Shown here: positions 8,628-17,213 of the stretch, one piece after another
Layout: the number at the start of each line of letters is the position of its first letter
Numbering within the stretch: position 1 is the first letter of the stretch
Source of the DNA: JANQPX01 sp039197065
GTDB lineage: Bacteria > Pseudomonadota > Alphaproteobacteria > Geminicoccales > Geminicoccaceae
Reading direction: 5' to 3'
NCBI GenBank assembly: GCA_039197065.1
Contig: JBCCUL010000057.1
Span: 1-17,252, forward strand
Length of the DNA: 17,252 nucleotides
Position numbers and translations under genes: made by a program
Notes under the pieces: generated by a model
What the model was told of the DNA's origin: nothing
Seen by the model: the letters and a program-made list of their open reading frames with translations, nothing else
Databases searched by the model: none

Positions 8628-8717
8628 TTATCGAGTAATTTCAGGGCCTTGTTCTTGCGTGAACGCGGTGATTTTGGTGCACCATTTCGACTGCGACGTA
8701 TGAAATCATTCGATAAC
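8628..8717. repeat. Imperfect inverted repeat in the ecm to GGDEF-EAL intergenic region
   Basis: GTTATCGAGTAATTTC (8628-8643) and GAAATCATTCGATAAC (8702-8717) are inverted copies agreeing at 14 of 16 positions, with weaker matching for eight bases outside. A GGTGCACC palindrome lies in the 58-base interior. The gap between the flanking stop codons (8612-8887) has open frames on both strands, but none resembles a protein I know. The repeat could be a small mobile remnant or a structured 3' end for ecm. Confidence 0.5.
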
Positions 8718-8887
8718 GCCCAAGACGGGCTCCAAGAAGAAAACGGCGCTTCTCTGCGAACGCTCGGATTAGCGGCCGCAAAGCGTTTCTTCGACTTCCT
8801 GCCATTTGCCGTCATCAGCCTTATCGACTGATCCGGTGCATCAACGTGCAGATCGCATGCTGCAAACGTCCGATGAGCGCGGCTCCA

Positions 8888-11038
8888 TCATGCCGAGACC
8901 GAACAGCCATCTATCGTTCGAGCTTCTCCGGCAATGTTTCCGCTCTCTTGCCGCTCAATATGTTGGTTGACGAAGAGCCCAGCCTCTGTGGCGGGCATCG
9001 GCCTTCCAAGGTAGAATCCTTGCGCTTCGCCACAGGACAAGGTCTCTAACATCTCCAGCTGTTCGACATGCTCGACCCCCTCGGCAACCACGTTCAGGTC
9101 GAGTGAATGGCCAAGTGTGATGATCGCCTCGATGATCCTTTGCGATTGTATCGGTTGCCCCTTCGACAGCAGAAAACTGCGATCGATCTTGAGCTTGTCG
9201 AAGGGAAACTTGCAGAGATAGCCGAGGCTTGAATAACCCGTTCCGAAGTCGTCCATGGCGACAGAGACACCGAGATCCCGGACCTCCTTCAATGTCTTGA
9301 TGGTGAGATCGGTATTGGTCATGATCACGGTTTCGGTAATTTCGATCTCCAAACGCTCCGGTATCAGCCCGGATGCGGACAGCGCATCTTGAATTGTCGT
9401 GACGAGATTGCCCTGCTCGAACTCGACGGCAGAAACGTTGACGGCGACCTTCAACGGGCGAGTCCAGCTCATTGCGGCCTTGCAGGCCTGCTGCATGACC
9501 CAGTAGCTGATCGCATTGATCAGTTTAAGTTCCTCGGCGACCTCGATGAATTCGGATGGCAGGAGCAATCCCAGTTTCGGATGCTGCCATCGAACCAGTG
9601 CCTCGAATCCCGTGAGCGTTCTGGTTCTGACGTCGAATTGCGGCTGATAGTGCAGCGTCAGCTCGTCACGAGCGAGAGCCAGGCGTAAGTCGCTCTCGAT
9701 CTCGCGGCGTTTTCGCAGACGTTCTTCCATGCTGGTTTCGAACAAGACGGCACATTGCCGTCCGCGCGCTTTCGCCTCGTAGAGGGCGACGTCGCCGGCA
9801 TGCAGCAGCTGGTCCCGATCCCGCCAACTCCGATCGGCAAGAACGATACCGATGCTCACGCCGCACGACATCTCCTGCTTGTCGATCTCGAACGTTCGGC
9901 GAAAGCTCTCGACAATTTTGGCCGCGAGACTCTCGACCGCCTCCGGTGGGGTGCCGAGTTTCGGAAGCACCAGAAATTCGTCGCCACCCAGACGCGCCAC
10001 GACGTCATCGGGTCCGAGCAGAGCCGTCAGCCGATTGACGGCCTGTCGCAGCAGTTCATCGCCCGCGGCATGACCGAACGCATCATTGATCGACTTGAAA
10101 CCGTCAAGATCAAGGCAGAGTAAGGCGATGACGTCCTTGGCGCCGGACTTTCGCTTCAGCCTTTTTTCGATTTCCTCATGCGCATAACGTCTGTTCGGAA
10201 TGTGGGTCAGGGGATCATGATAGGCGAGATGACGCGCCCTTTTCTCGGCATGCGCACGCTGGATCGACTTCCGCCAGCCGAAGAAAAACGGCGGTGCTAC
10301 GGCAAGGGCCAGAATCAATGTCAAGCCAATGGACAGCGCCTTGAATGTCGACTTGATCGATCTCGCAATAATGCTCTGGTCCAGCTCGATCTGCAGCACG
10401 CCGGCAAGGCGTTCGCCGGCGAAGACCGGATGGAAGAATGCGGTGACGACCTGACGCGTGCCAGCCGGCGTGACGGGCATCAGATAGGTCGACATGGTCA
10501 TGTCCCGGCGATGATCTTGGTGGATGTCGCCATGCCTGGCATGACCTGAAGGCATGTGATGGTGATGTCCGTGTCCGTGCTCGGCGACACTGTGCGGCGA
10601 GGTTGCATGCGGCCGCTCATGTGCGGAACCGGAGGGATAAATGTCGAAATGCAGGAGAGACCGCCTCGTTTCGAGCACGGTGCGAACATCGGGTTCGCTT
10701 CGTTCCAGCTCACCCGTTTCGCGGGCATTGGCGCCGCTCGCTAAACGCAGACGTCCCGAAGCATCGTAAAGCCGATAATTCATGACGCTGCTCGTATCGA
10801 TGCCATGAGCAAAGAACATCAGGGCGTCATTCGAAGGCTCTGCACCGGACGCAATCGCAGAAAGCTGCGGAACGACCTGTTCGATGTAATGAACCCACTG
10901 AACAGCCGTTGTTTCGGCTTGCGCATGCAGGATCGCCAACTTGCCTGTCCTGGTCAGAACGTTGGCGCCAATAACGATAGCCGCCGCGCCAGCGACAGCC
11001 AGGGACACACCGATCAAGCCCCCCCTTGATATCCTCAT
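8888..11038 (-). CDS. Membrane GGDEF-EAL protein with histidine-rich periplasmic sensor segment (716 aa)
   Basis: This is a predicted cyclic-di-GMP turnover enzyme. A membrane helix near residues 8-29 and another near 235-255 bracket a periplasmic region of about 200 residues. That region includes a His-rich patch (about 144-177, with HGHGHHHH). The GGDEF domain (about 270-435) has the intact signature LGGDEF, so cyclase activity is possible; the RxxD inhibitory site is absent (GPDD at that place). The EAL domain (about 445-695) keeps GFEALVRW, NVSAVEF, MDDFGTGYSS and AEGVE, consistent with an active phosphodiesterase. Positions count from a TTG one codon earlier; I prefer ATG 11038, which has AGGGA six bases upstream. 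It stands alone, convergent with ecm. The periplasmic segment resembles no sensor domain I can name. Confidence 0.9.
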   Translation of the reverse strand: MRISRGGLIGVSLAVAGAAAIVIGANVLTRTGKLAILHAQAETTAVQWVHYIEQVVPQLSAIASGAEPSNDALMFFAHGIDTSSVMNYRLYDASGRLRLASGANARETGELERSEPDVRTVLETRRSLLHFDIYPSGSAHERPHATSPHSVAEHGHGHHHHMPSGHARHGDIHQDHRRDMTMSTYLMPVTPAGTRQVVTAFFHPVFAGERLAGVLQIELDQSIIARSIKSTFKALSIGLTLILALAVAPPFFFGWRKSIQRAHAEKRARHLAYHDPLTHIPNRRYAHEEIEKRLKRKSGAKDVIALLCLDLDGFKSINDAFGHAAGDELLRQAVNRLTALLGPDDVVARLGGDEFLVLPKLGTPPEAVESLAAKIVESFRRTFEIDKQEMSCGVSIGIVLADRSWRDRDQLLHAGDVALYEAKARGRQCAVLFETSMEERLRKRREIESDLRLALARDELTLHYQPQFDVRTRTLTGFEALVRWQHPKLGLLLPSEFIEVAEELKLINAISYWVMQQACKAAMSWTRPLKVAVNVSAVEFEQGNLVTTIQDALSASGLIPERLEIEITETVIMTNTDLTIKTLKEVRDLGVSVAMDDFGTGYSSLGYLCKFPFDKLKIDRSFLLSKGQPIQSQRIIEAIITLGHSLDLNVVAEGVEHVEQLEMLETLSCGEAQGFYLGRPMPATEAGLFVNQHIERQESGNIAGEARTIDGCSVSA

Positions 11039-11154
11039 CAACCATCCCTGCAGCGCAGTTTCCCACCTGGATGGTATCCGTGAGTTGCTAATCTTCCGTT
11101 ATCGGTGATCAGTTTTCAGAGAATTTGATCCGACATTCTTGCTGTGAATGCCGG

Positions 11155-11284
11155 CTAGAGCATTTCCGGGGCAAGTCGATCCAGCCCGCACCCCCTCCCG
11201 ACCACCCATAGGGTACCCTTGCATTGGGTGGTCGGGAGGGGGTGCGGGCTGGTGCCGCGTAAACCTGACTAGAAAATGCTCTAG
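11155..11284. repeat. Palindromic intergenic element: 28-bp perfect hairpin inside an outer inverted repeat
   Basis: Bases 11181-11208 and 11225-11252 are perfectly complementary over 28 bp (left arm starts CCAGCCCGCACC), with a 16-base loop containing GGGTACCC. Outer ends CTAGAGCATTT (11155-11165) and AAATGCTCTAG (11274-11284) form an 11-bp inverted repeat. The outer motif resembles short dispersed repeats often seen between rhizobial genes, so this is probably a non-coding repeat or MITE-like unit of about 130 bp. The rest of the 371-base gap (11039-11409) shows no gene; it must hold the promoter of the GGDEF-EAL gene, which I could not define, and the 3' end of the TPR gene. Confidence 0.85.
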
Positions 11285-11409
11285 TTAATGTCTGCACTCG
11301 TCTGATAGCGAACCATCGGCGGCGAATCGAGCTGGACGAAGGCCGACTTCGCGCCTGCCCAATTCGGACATGTCAGCAAATGTCGTGAATCCCGAGCCGG
11401 ACCGGCTCC

Positions 11410-12240
11410 TCAGTCGGCAGCGTGGGCCTGGATGGCGTTGTGCTGGTCGCCTGTGTTCATGGCGACGTCGAGGAGGGCGCGGTTGGCGTCTCGATAGGCG
11501 GCGCTGGCGGCATCGTGCTCTTCCAGGCTTTCAAGGACCTGGCCGAGGTCTAAGAGGACAGCGGCTTCTGCATAGTGATCGTTGATCTTTCTAAAACAAC
11601 CGCGAGCGTTCATGTAGAACTCGCGGCTTTCCTTCAGATGGCCCCGCGCCTTGGCGAGATGGCCGAGCCGACGGAGCACCTCTCCTTGACCGTGAAAGTC
11701 ATTGCCATCGACATAGTGAACGAGCGCCTTTTGCAAGGTCGCCACCTCGTCATCGGCTGGATCGGGGGCCGACTTGACCGCCGCGGGTGCAACGAGCGCT
11801 TCGGCGGGAACGGGCGTTGTGGTTGCTGGCGCCTCGGCTAGACCCGCCGCCCTGGCGGGGATGGGCTTTCGCCGATCCTCGAAGGAATCTTCCAGGATGA
11901 GGTCGCCGCCAGGCTCCGTCTTGCGGCTGGCGCCTGCGCGTTTTTTCGCGGCAGCCGTCGCTTCACCGGAGCGCAGCAGCACTGAGAGGAGACCACCGCC
12001 ACCGACGAAAAACGCGACGAGAGCGAAATCGTCGATGCGGTCCGTGCGCAGGAAGAAGTGATTGGCGGCGAAGACACAGCCTGAAACCGTCAGGACGAGA
12101 GCGGAGCAAAATCCCAACGGCCGTCGAAGCGCTTCGCCAAGAAGGCTATGTTCCGGCTGCTCGAAGACGTCATGGGAGCCTTCGCCGAGACCTGCCCGAC
12201 CAGTCGTGCCTTTCTTTGAGCGGGAAAATCTTGTCCTCAT
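11410..12240 (-). CDS. Membrane-anchored TPR-repeat protein, function unknown (276 aa)
   Basis: A basic N-terminus (1-40) precedes two hydrophobic segments (about 41-63 and 71-90). A charged, Ala/Pro-rich linker (about 92-165) follows, then a C-terminal helical region with two or more tetratricopeptide repeats. Typical TPR spacing shows at about 181-214 (GEVLRRLGHLAKARGHLKES) and 221-256 (YAEAAVLLDLGQVLESLEEH). TPR domains hold protein partners; none is suggested by the neighbours. I do not recognise a named family. ATG 12240 is the only good start; a GGGGAAAAG purine run lies just upstream. The 245 bases upstream (12241-12485) contain no gene I can support. Confidence 0.75.
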   Translation of the reverse strand: MRTRFSRSKKGTTGRAGLGEGSHDVFEQPEHSLLGEALRRPLGFCSALVLTVSGCVFAANHFFLRTDRIDDFALVAFFVGGGGLLSVLLRSGEATAAAKKRAGASRKTEPGGDLILEDSFEDRRKPIPARAAGLAEAPATTTPVPAEALVAPAAVKSAPDPADDEVATLQKALVHYVDGNDFHGQGEVLRRLGHLAKARGHLKESREFYMNARGCFRKINDHYAEAAVLLDLGQVLESLEEHDAASAAYRDANRALLDVAMNTGDQHNAIQAHAAD

Positions 12241-12485
12241 CAGTGTCTTTTCCCCATCAAGCGACAGGAACGGTGGTCGTTCGAGGACAGCATCAACGAT
12301 GCAATATGGCGGAAAACCTCAGTTCCTCGTCCCGGCCATCAACGTCCACCCTTCGATAACGTGTCTCTAGGCCCTCTTTTTTAACCCATTTTTCCAAATG
12401 CTTCCCGACTTATGTACACCGATAAAGGAAGAATGACCACCACCGTCAAGTGGCGTTTTTTGCCGCAACGGTCGGCCGCCGGCTC

Positions 12486-13496
12486 TCAAGGCCGGTTTTC
12501 ACCCTTGAGGAGCGCAAGCTCGCCCCTGTCCGATGGGTCGCCTATCCAGGCCACAATGTCCTCGAAAACCGCGGAACGCTGCAGATCGCGCAGCAGCATA
12601 TGATAGCCGTCGGGATAGCTGATCTCGGTGGCGTTTTCAGTCTGAAGCCGGTCGCGAAAATCTTCGAAAGCGCCAGCGGGTACGATCTCATCCTTCTCGC
12701 CGACCAGAAGGAGGAGGTCTTTGTCCAGTTTCGGCGCCGATGCCAGGGCGCGATCCATCAAGGCGACCAGCCCGGCGATCGATGACGTGCGGGTCGCCTT
12801 GATCACCAGAGGATCGGCGCTAAAGGCTCGCAGCATCTCAATATTGTCCGAGGGCTGAATGTCGAGACCACTGCTGGTCAAGGCCCAGCCGGGCGCGAAT
12901 GTCGAGGCGAACCATAGCGTGAGCCGGTAAAAGAGATTCATATGCTCACCGCCCCAGACCGCGGGCGCCGAAAGGATGACGCCTTCGACGTCCAGCGGCC
13001 GGCCATCGGTGGCGGCGACGATGGCGACCGCCCCACCCATGCTCTCGCCGAGAACGTAAATCGGCGTATCGCCGTAGATCCGGCGAAGGCGGGCGACGGC
13101 GTTATGCAGATCCGCCGTCAGGCGATCCATGCCGGGCCAGTAGCCACGATGCTGATTGGCGCCGAAGCCTCGCTGGTCATAGGCGTGAACGGCGATGCCG
13201 CGTTCGCTGCAATAGGCGGCGAAATCCTGAAAGGCGTTGCTGTAATCATTGAACCCATGAAGCGCCAGCACCACGCCGGCGGCGGCCGGCGGCGCTGACA
13301 TGTCGGTGTCCTGGTCGTGCTTTGCCACTCGGCCGCCGGGCTGCCAGTGACGCCAGGGAGGGTCGTATTGAGCCTCCATCCTTTCCGCCGCTCCTTCGTC
13401 AAGTAGCCCCTCCCCCGGGCCGGGGGAGCCGGGGCTGCAGGCGGCAAGGATCGATATACAAAGACTAAGGACCGCCAGGCGGCGCTGCCACCTCAT
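12486..13496 (-). CDS. Lipoprotein alpha/beta hydrolase, monoacylglycerol lipase/lysophospholipase type (336 aa)
   Basis: The N-terminus is a lipoprotein signal with lipobox LAAC (Cys20), so the mature protein is probably lipid-anchored in the periplasm. The hydrolase fold begins at about residue 74 (VVLALHGFNDYSNAF). The likely triad is Ser152 in GESMGG, Asp269 in GEKDEIVP and His299 in PDGYHM. The pattern fits the COG2267 (PldB-like) family, which cleaves monoacylglycerols or lysophospholipids; the substrate is not determinable here. Its ATG overlaps the gluQ stop as ATGA (13496-13493), so the two genes are translationally coupled, although their functions appear unrelated. Confidence 0.88.
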   Translation of the reverse strand: MRWQRRLAVLSLCISILAACSPGSPGPGEGLLDEGAAERMEAQYDPPWRHWQPGGRVAKHDQDTDMSAPPAAAGVVLALHGFNDYSNAFQDFAAYCSERGIAVHAYDQRGFGANQHRGYWPGMDRLTADLHNAVARLRRIYGDTPIYVLGESMGGAVAIVAATDGRPLDVEGVILSAPAVWGGEHMNLFYRLTLWFASTFAPGWALTSSGLDIQPSDNIEMLRAFSADPLVIKATRTSSIAGLVALMDRALASAPKLDKDLLLLVGEKDEIVPAGAFEDFRDRLQTENATEISYPDGYHMLLRDLQRSAVFEDIVAWIGDPSDRGELALLKGENRP

Positions 13497-14413
13497 CCGG
13501 CGACCAGCGTCGAGGCGGGCTCGGGTTCGGGCAGGCCGATGAGGCGCCAGATGTCGGCGGGCTGCTTGCCCATATGGCGAAGGGTGCGCAACGTGACCGC
13601 GCGGTTGCGCTTAGCGATGCGCATGCCGGTGCTGTCGGCGATCAGATTGTGGTGATAGTAGTCCGGCGTCGGCAGGCCGAGCAGCGCCTGCAGCAGGCGG
13701 TGCATGTGGGTTGCGTGAAACAGATCCTCGCCGCGCGAAATCAGGGTGACGCCCTGAAGCGCGTCGTCGATGGTGACGGCGAGGTGATAGCTGGTCGGCA
13801 CATCCTTCCGCGCCAGAACGACATCGCCGAGCGAGGCCGGGTCCGCCTGGATCTCGCCGACCCTGAGATCCTTCCAGACGATCGGACCGGTGAGTTCGAG
13901 GGCGCGGGCGACGTCGAGGCGAAGGGCGAAGGGCTCGTTCGCCTGGATGCGACGCCGGCGCTCGTCGACGCCGAGCGGGCGGCAAATGCCGGGATAGAGC
14001 GCTTCGCCGGACGGGCCGTGGGGTGCACGGCCGGCATCGGCGATCTCGGCGCGGATCTGACGCCGCGTGCAAAAACAGGGATAGAGAACGCCCAGGCGAT
14101 CGAGCCGATCGAGGGCGTCGGCGTAGCCGGCCATGTGGTCGCTTTGCCGGAAAGGCTCGCCGTCCCAGGTGAGGCCGAGCCAGGTCAGATCGTCGTAGAT
14201 CCCCTGCTCGAATTCGGGACGGCAGCGACCGGCATCGATATCCTCGATGCGCAGGAGAAAGCGCCCCTTGCTGGCGCGCGCCGCCTCCCAGGCGAGGAGA
14301 GCCGAATAGGCGTGGCCGAGATGGAGGTAGCCGGAAGGGGTCGGCGCGAAACGGGTGACCGCGGGCGGAGCACCCTCGGCTGGCATCGGCAGGAAGTCGG
14401 AACCCTTGATCAT
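13493..14413 (-). CDS. gluQ: Glutamyl-Q tRNA(Asp) synthetase (306 aa)
   Basis: This is a truncated paralogue of glutamyl-tRNA synthetase lacking the anticodon-binding domain. It attaches glutamate to queuosine at position 34 of tRNA(Asp). Seen are the HIGH-type motif RFAPTPSGYLHLGHA (HLGH 31-34), a family-typical zinc site (C113, C115, Y140, C144) and a degenerate KMSKS region RIAKRN (265-270). Length near 300 fits the family. The start is uncertain: I prefer ATG 14413; ATG 14386 would remove nine residues, and an upstream ATG at 14494 would run into the divergent esterase leader. None has a strong ribosome site. It is first in a two-gene operon with the lipoprotein hydrolase. Confidence 0.92.
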   Translation of the reverse strand: MIKGSDFLPMPAEGAPPAVTRFAPTPSGYLHLGHAYSALLAWEAARASKGRFLLRIEDIDAGRCRPEFEQGIYDDLTWLGLTWDGEPFRQSDHMAGYADALDRLDRLGVLYPCFCTRRQIRAEIADAGRAPHGPSGEALYPGICRPLGVDERRRRIQANEPFALRLDVARALELTGPIVWKDLRVGEIQADPASLGDVVLARKDVPTSYHLAVTIDDALQGVTLISRGEDLFHATHMHRLLQALLGLPTPDYYHHNLIADSTGMRIAKRNRAVTLRTLRHMGKQPADIWRLIGLPEPEPASTLVAG

Positions 14414-14584
14414 CAGATGATTACCACGCGAACCACAAGGCGCTGACCTTGGCATGCAAAGCAAAGCTTGCGAACAATCCGGCAACGGGATCATTATCGC
14501 GTCAACGTCCTTCGGGGCAAGGATATGTTGCTACCTGCGCTCGATACCGCCAGCGGACGAAGCGCTGATTTTTTGGGAGTTCAT

Positions 14585-15271
14585 ATGGATAAGCTTTCCG
14601 GTCCGAGCGCAGCACCCGCGGCAGGCGGGGCGCCTCGCCAACTGGTGGTGCTGCTGCACGGCGTCGGCGCCGACGGCGCTGACCTGATCACTTTGTCGCA
14701 GGCGATGGGACAGGCACTGCCCCATGCCCGGTTCATCGCGCCGAACGGCCCCGAGCCCTGCGACATGGCGCCGATGGGCTATCAGTGGTTCTCGCTCTCG
14801 GACCGAAATCCTGAGACGATGCTGGCGGGCGTCAAGCGATCGGCGCCGCTGATCGACGCGTTCATCGACGACGAGCTGGCAAAGGACGGGCTCGGCGATC
14901 ATCAGCTGGCCTTTCTCGGCTTTTCCCAAGGCACGATGATGTCCCTGCATGTCGCCCCCAGGCGCCGGCAGGCGCCGGCCGCTGTTCTGGGTTTTTCCGG
15001 GGCCCTGCTTGCGCCGGACAAGCTGCCGGCCGAGGTGGTCAGCAAGCCGCCGGTCCTCCTCATCCATGGCGATGCCGATCAGGTAGTGCCGGTACAGGCG
15101 CTGCAGGCGGCGGCCAATGGACTGCAGGCAGCCGGCCTCCCGGTGCAATGGTCGATCCGTCCAGGCCTGCCGCATGGCATCGATCCGGAGGGAATAGCCG
15201 CGGGCGCCGCTTTCTTGGCGAAGGCGTTCGAGGATGCGGAAAAGTCAGCCGGAGAGCCTTCGGAAGCCTGA
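14585..15271 (+). CDS. Carboxylesterase/phospholipase, Abhydrolase_2 family (228 aa)
   Basis: This is a small cytosolic serine hydrolase of the COG0400 type. LVVLLHGVGADGADL (20-34) is the oxyanion-hole region. The triad is Ser114 in GFSQG, Asp165 in HGDADQVVP and His197 in LPHGID. Family members hydrolyse short acyl esters or lysophospholipids; the substrate is unknown. I chose ATG 14585 because GGGAG (14575-14579) precedes it by five bases and MDKLSGP matches where relatives begin; the frame is open to 14468, but that would overlap the divergent gluQ leader. The stop codon directly abuts the ATG of the cyclase gene, so the two are co-transcribed and probably coupled. Confidence 0.88.
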   Translation: MDKLSGPSAAPAAGGAPRQLVVLLHGVGADGADLITLSQAMGQALPHARFIAPNGPEPCDMAPMGYQWFSLSDRNPETMLAGVKRSAPLIDAFIDDELAKDGLGDHQLAFLGFSQGTMMSLHVAPRRRQAPAAVLGFSGALLAPDKLPAEVVSKPPVLLIHGDADQVVPVQALQAAANGLQAAGLPVQWSIRPGLPHGIDPEGIAAGAAFLAKAFEDAEKSAGEPSEA

Positions 15272-17089
15272 ATGAAAACGCCCGCTACCAGGAGTGACAG
15301 TCCGGCCGCGCCGCCTCGACGCCGATTGTCGATCGCCACCTATCTCGGCATCGGCCTCGGCAGTCTGGTGGCGACGGCTCTTGGCATTCTGCTCTGGGTG
15401 ACGCTGTCCACCGTCTTCAAGAACACGACCGAGCTCTTGAACGACAAGAGCCGGATTTTCCTCGGATCCCTGACGGCCCAGACGACGCAATTTCTCAATA
15501 CGACCCTGGCGCCGACGGAAGTCGTGGCCAGAGAAATCGCAGAGGGCCGGATCGATCCGCGCGATGACGAGCGCATGATGCCACTGATGCGCACCTTGTT
15601 GGCCTCGACCCCGCAGGTGACGGCCATGGCTTTTTTCGACACAGACGGTACGCGTGTCGCGAGCTATCGAGAGGACGGCAGGGTGCTCGCCGACCGCCAG
15701 CCCTGGCCGGGACGACAGGCTATCGAGGACGCCCTGGAAGGCGTCAAAACCACGAGAAAGCCGGCCTGGGGCCCGCCCATCAACGAGCCTTACATTGGCA
15801 CATTCGTCAATTTCGCACGCCCCGTCTTCAAAGGTGACAGCTTTGCGGGCATGTCGACGGCGGTGATCAACATCCAGGCTCTCTCGGCCTTTCTCGACGA
15901 CATCGAAACCGAGGTCGGCCAGAATGCCTTCATCTTGTATGACCGCGATTACGTTCTGGCCCATCGGAACCTGATCCAGCCGTTCGAGGGTTTGAGCAAG
16001 GATAACCCGCTGCCGACGGTCGCCGGTCTCGGCGATCCGATCCTCGCCGGGATCTGGAACGAAGGCTGGGAGGACTATCAGCTCACGGCCGGAAGCGGCC
16101 ATTTCCATGAACGGGTGGGGCAGGATTACATCTTTCTCTACACGCCGCTCGATGACTTTGCCGATGCGCCCTGGCTGATCGGCAGCTATTTCCCCGAGGA
16201 TACGATCGCCACCCAGTTTCAGCGCATGATGGAAACCGGCGTGATCGCACTGGTCATCGTGCTGCTGGCGATTGCCGCGACCTGGCTGTTCGGCCGGGTC
16301 CTGCGCCGGCCGATCCAGACCTTCGCCGAGGCTGCGGGCGCCGTTCGCGATCTCGATCTCGACCGCGTCCAGAAACTGCCGCCGTCACGTTTCGCCGAGC
16401 TGGATGAAGCCGGCCGCGCCTTCAACGGCATGGTCGGCGCGCTGAAGAGCTTCTCGCTCTATGTGCCCAAGACCCTGGTCCAGCGGCTGATGGCGCGGGG
16501 GGACGTTACGGACATCCGCTCCGAGGTCCGGCAGGTGACGGTGCTGATGACCGATGTGGTCGGCTTCACCACGCTCGCCGAGCAGATGAGCGCCGAGGAA
16601 ACCGCGGCTTTCCTCAATGATCATCTTGCGTTAGTGACCGCCTGCATCGAGGCGGAGGGCGGCGTGGTCGACAAGTTCATGGGCGATGCGGTGATGGCGC
16701 TTTGGGGCGCGCTCGAGGACGAGCCGGATCAGGCCGCACGCGCCGTCGCCGCCGCCAGGCGCATCGTGCAGGCCGTGGAGGCGGGCAATCAGCTTGGCGG
16801 ACAGCCGGTCAGAGTGCGCATCGGCATCCATTGCGGCATGGTGGTCGCCGGCAATATCGGCACGACGACGCGCATGAACTACACGGTGGTCGGCGATGCC
16901 GTGAACATGGCGCAACGGCTCGAGGTGCTGGGCAAGACGCTGCTGCCGAATGCCGAGACCGCCATCCTGCTTAGCGCCGACACCAGGCGCGGCCTGGACG
17001 CGTCGACTTCGGTGCGGTCGCTTGGCCTGCATACCGTCCGGGGGCGGGAGGGGCAGGTAGAGGTGTTTACGCTTGGCGACAAAGACTGA
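15272..17089 (+). CDS. Membrane class III adenylate/guanylate cyclase with Cache-like sensor and HAMP (605 aa)
   Basis: The N-terminal helix (about 23-45) and a second helix (about 322-343) flank a periplasmic region of about 270 residues. Its features (FFDTDGTRVASY, WGPPI, FARPVF) look like a double Cache sensor. A HAMP-like linker (about 340-390) leads to the cyclase domain (about 418-570). Metal-binding Asp428 (TDVVGFT) and Asp472 (GDAVMALWG), Lys468, Asp542 (VVGDAVN), Asn545 and Arg549 are present, so catalysis is likely. Lys468 and Asp542 are the pair that normally reads adenine, so cAMP is the expected product. GGAAG lies six bases before the ATG, which follows the esterase stop without a gap. 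The ligand sensed is unknown. Confidence 0.9.
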   Translation: MKTPATRSDSPAAPPRRRLSIATYLGIGLGSLVATALGILLWVTLSTVFKNTTELLNDKSRIFLGSLTAQTTQFLNTTLAPTEVVAREIAEGRIDPRDDERMMPLMRTLLASTPQVTAMAFFDTDGTRVASYREDGRVLADRQPWPGRQAIEDALEGVKTTRKPAWGPPINEPYIGTFVNFARPVFKGDSFAGMSTAVINIQALSAFLDDIETEVGQNAFILYDRDYVLAHRNLIQPFEGLSKDNPLPTVAGLGDPILAGIWNEGWEDYQLTAGSGHFHERVGQDYIFLYTPLDDFADAPWLIGSYFPEDTIATQFQRMMETGVIALVIVLLAIAATWLFGRVLRRPIQTFAEAAGAVRDLDLDRVQKLPPSRFAELDEAGRAFNGMVGALKSFSLYVPKTLVQRLMARGDVTDIRSEVRQVTVLMTDVVGFTTLAEQMSAEETAAFLNDHLALVTACIEAEGGVVDKFMGDAVMALWGALEDEPDQAARAVAAARRIVQAVEAGNQLGGQPVRVRIGIHCGMVVAGNIGTTTRMNYTVVGDAVNMAQRLEVLGKTLLPNAETAILLSADTRRGLDASTSVRSLGLHTVRGREGQVEVFTLGDKD

Positions 17090-17185
17090 ACTCATCCAAA
17101 TAAAAACCCACCTTCCACCATCATTATTCTCAGTTAAGAAATTATAATCCACTAACGAACAGTTCACCATAAGTCATCAATCGCT

Positions 17186-17213
17186 GGAAACATCTCGATG
17201 CTATGATGTTCCC
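17186..17213. promoter_or_regulatory. Inverted repeat immediately before a possible start codon
   Basis: GGAAACATC (17186-17194) and GATGTTCCC (17205-17213) pair at eight of nine positions across ten bases, and the next bases are ATG. It could be an operator, an mRNA hairpin covering the ribosome site, or chance in AT-rich DNA. No T-run follows, so it is not a good terminator for the cyclase gene. Confidence 0.35.

Noticed and set aside
8564..8831. Two overlapping short frames (8649-8831 plus, 8564-8815 minus) in the ecm downstream gap
   Set aside because: Neither has a convincing ribosome site or family resemblance, and they overlap each other; the minus frame also runs into ecm. Treated as intergenic.
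12442..12472. Possible hairpin (ACCGT...GGC TTTTTT GCC...ACGGT) after the lipoprotein hydrolase gene
   Set aside because: The stem is interrupted and no T-run follows in the direction of transcription; too weak to call a terminator.
13574..14446. Plus-strand open frame of 290 codons opposite gluQ
   Set aside because: It is the antisense of gluQ, with no recognisable domain.
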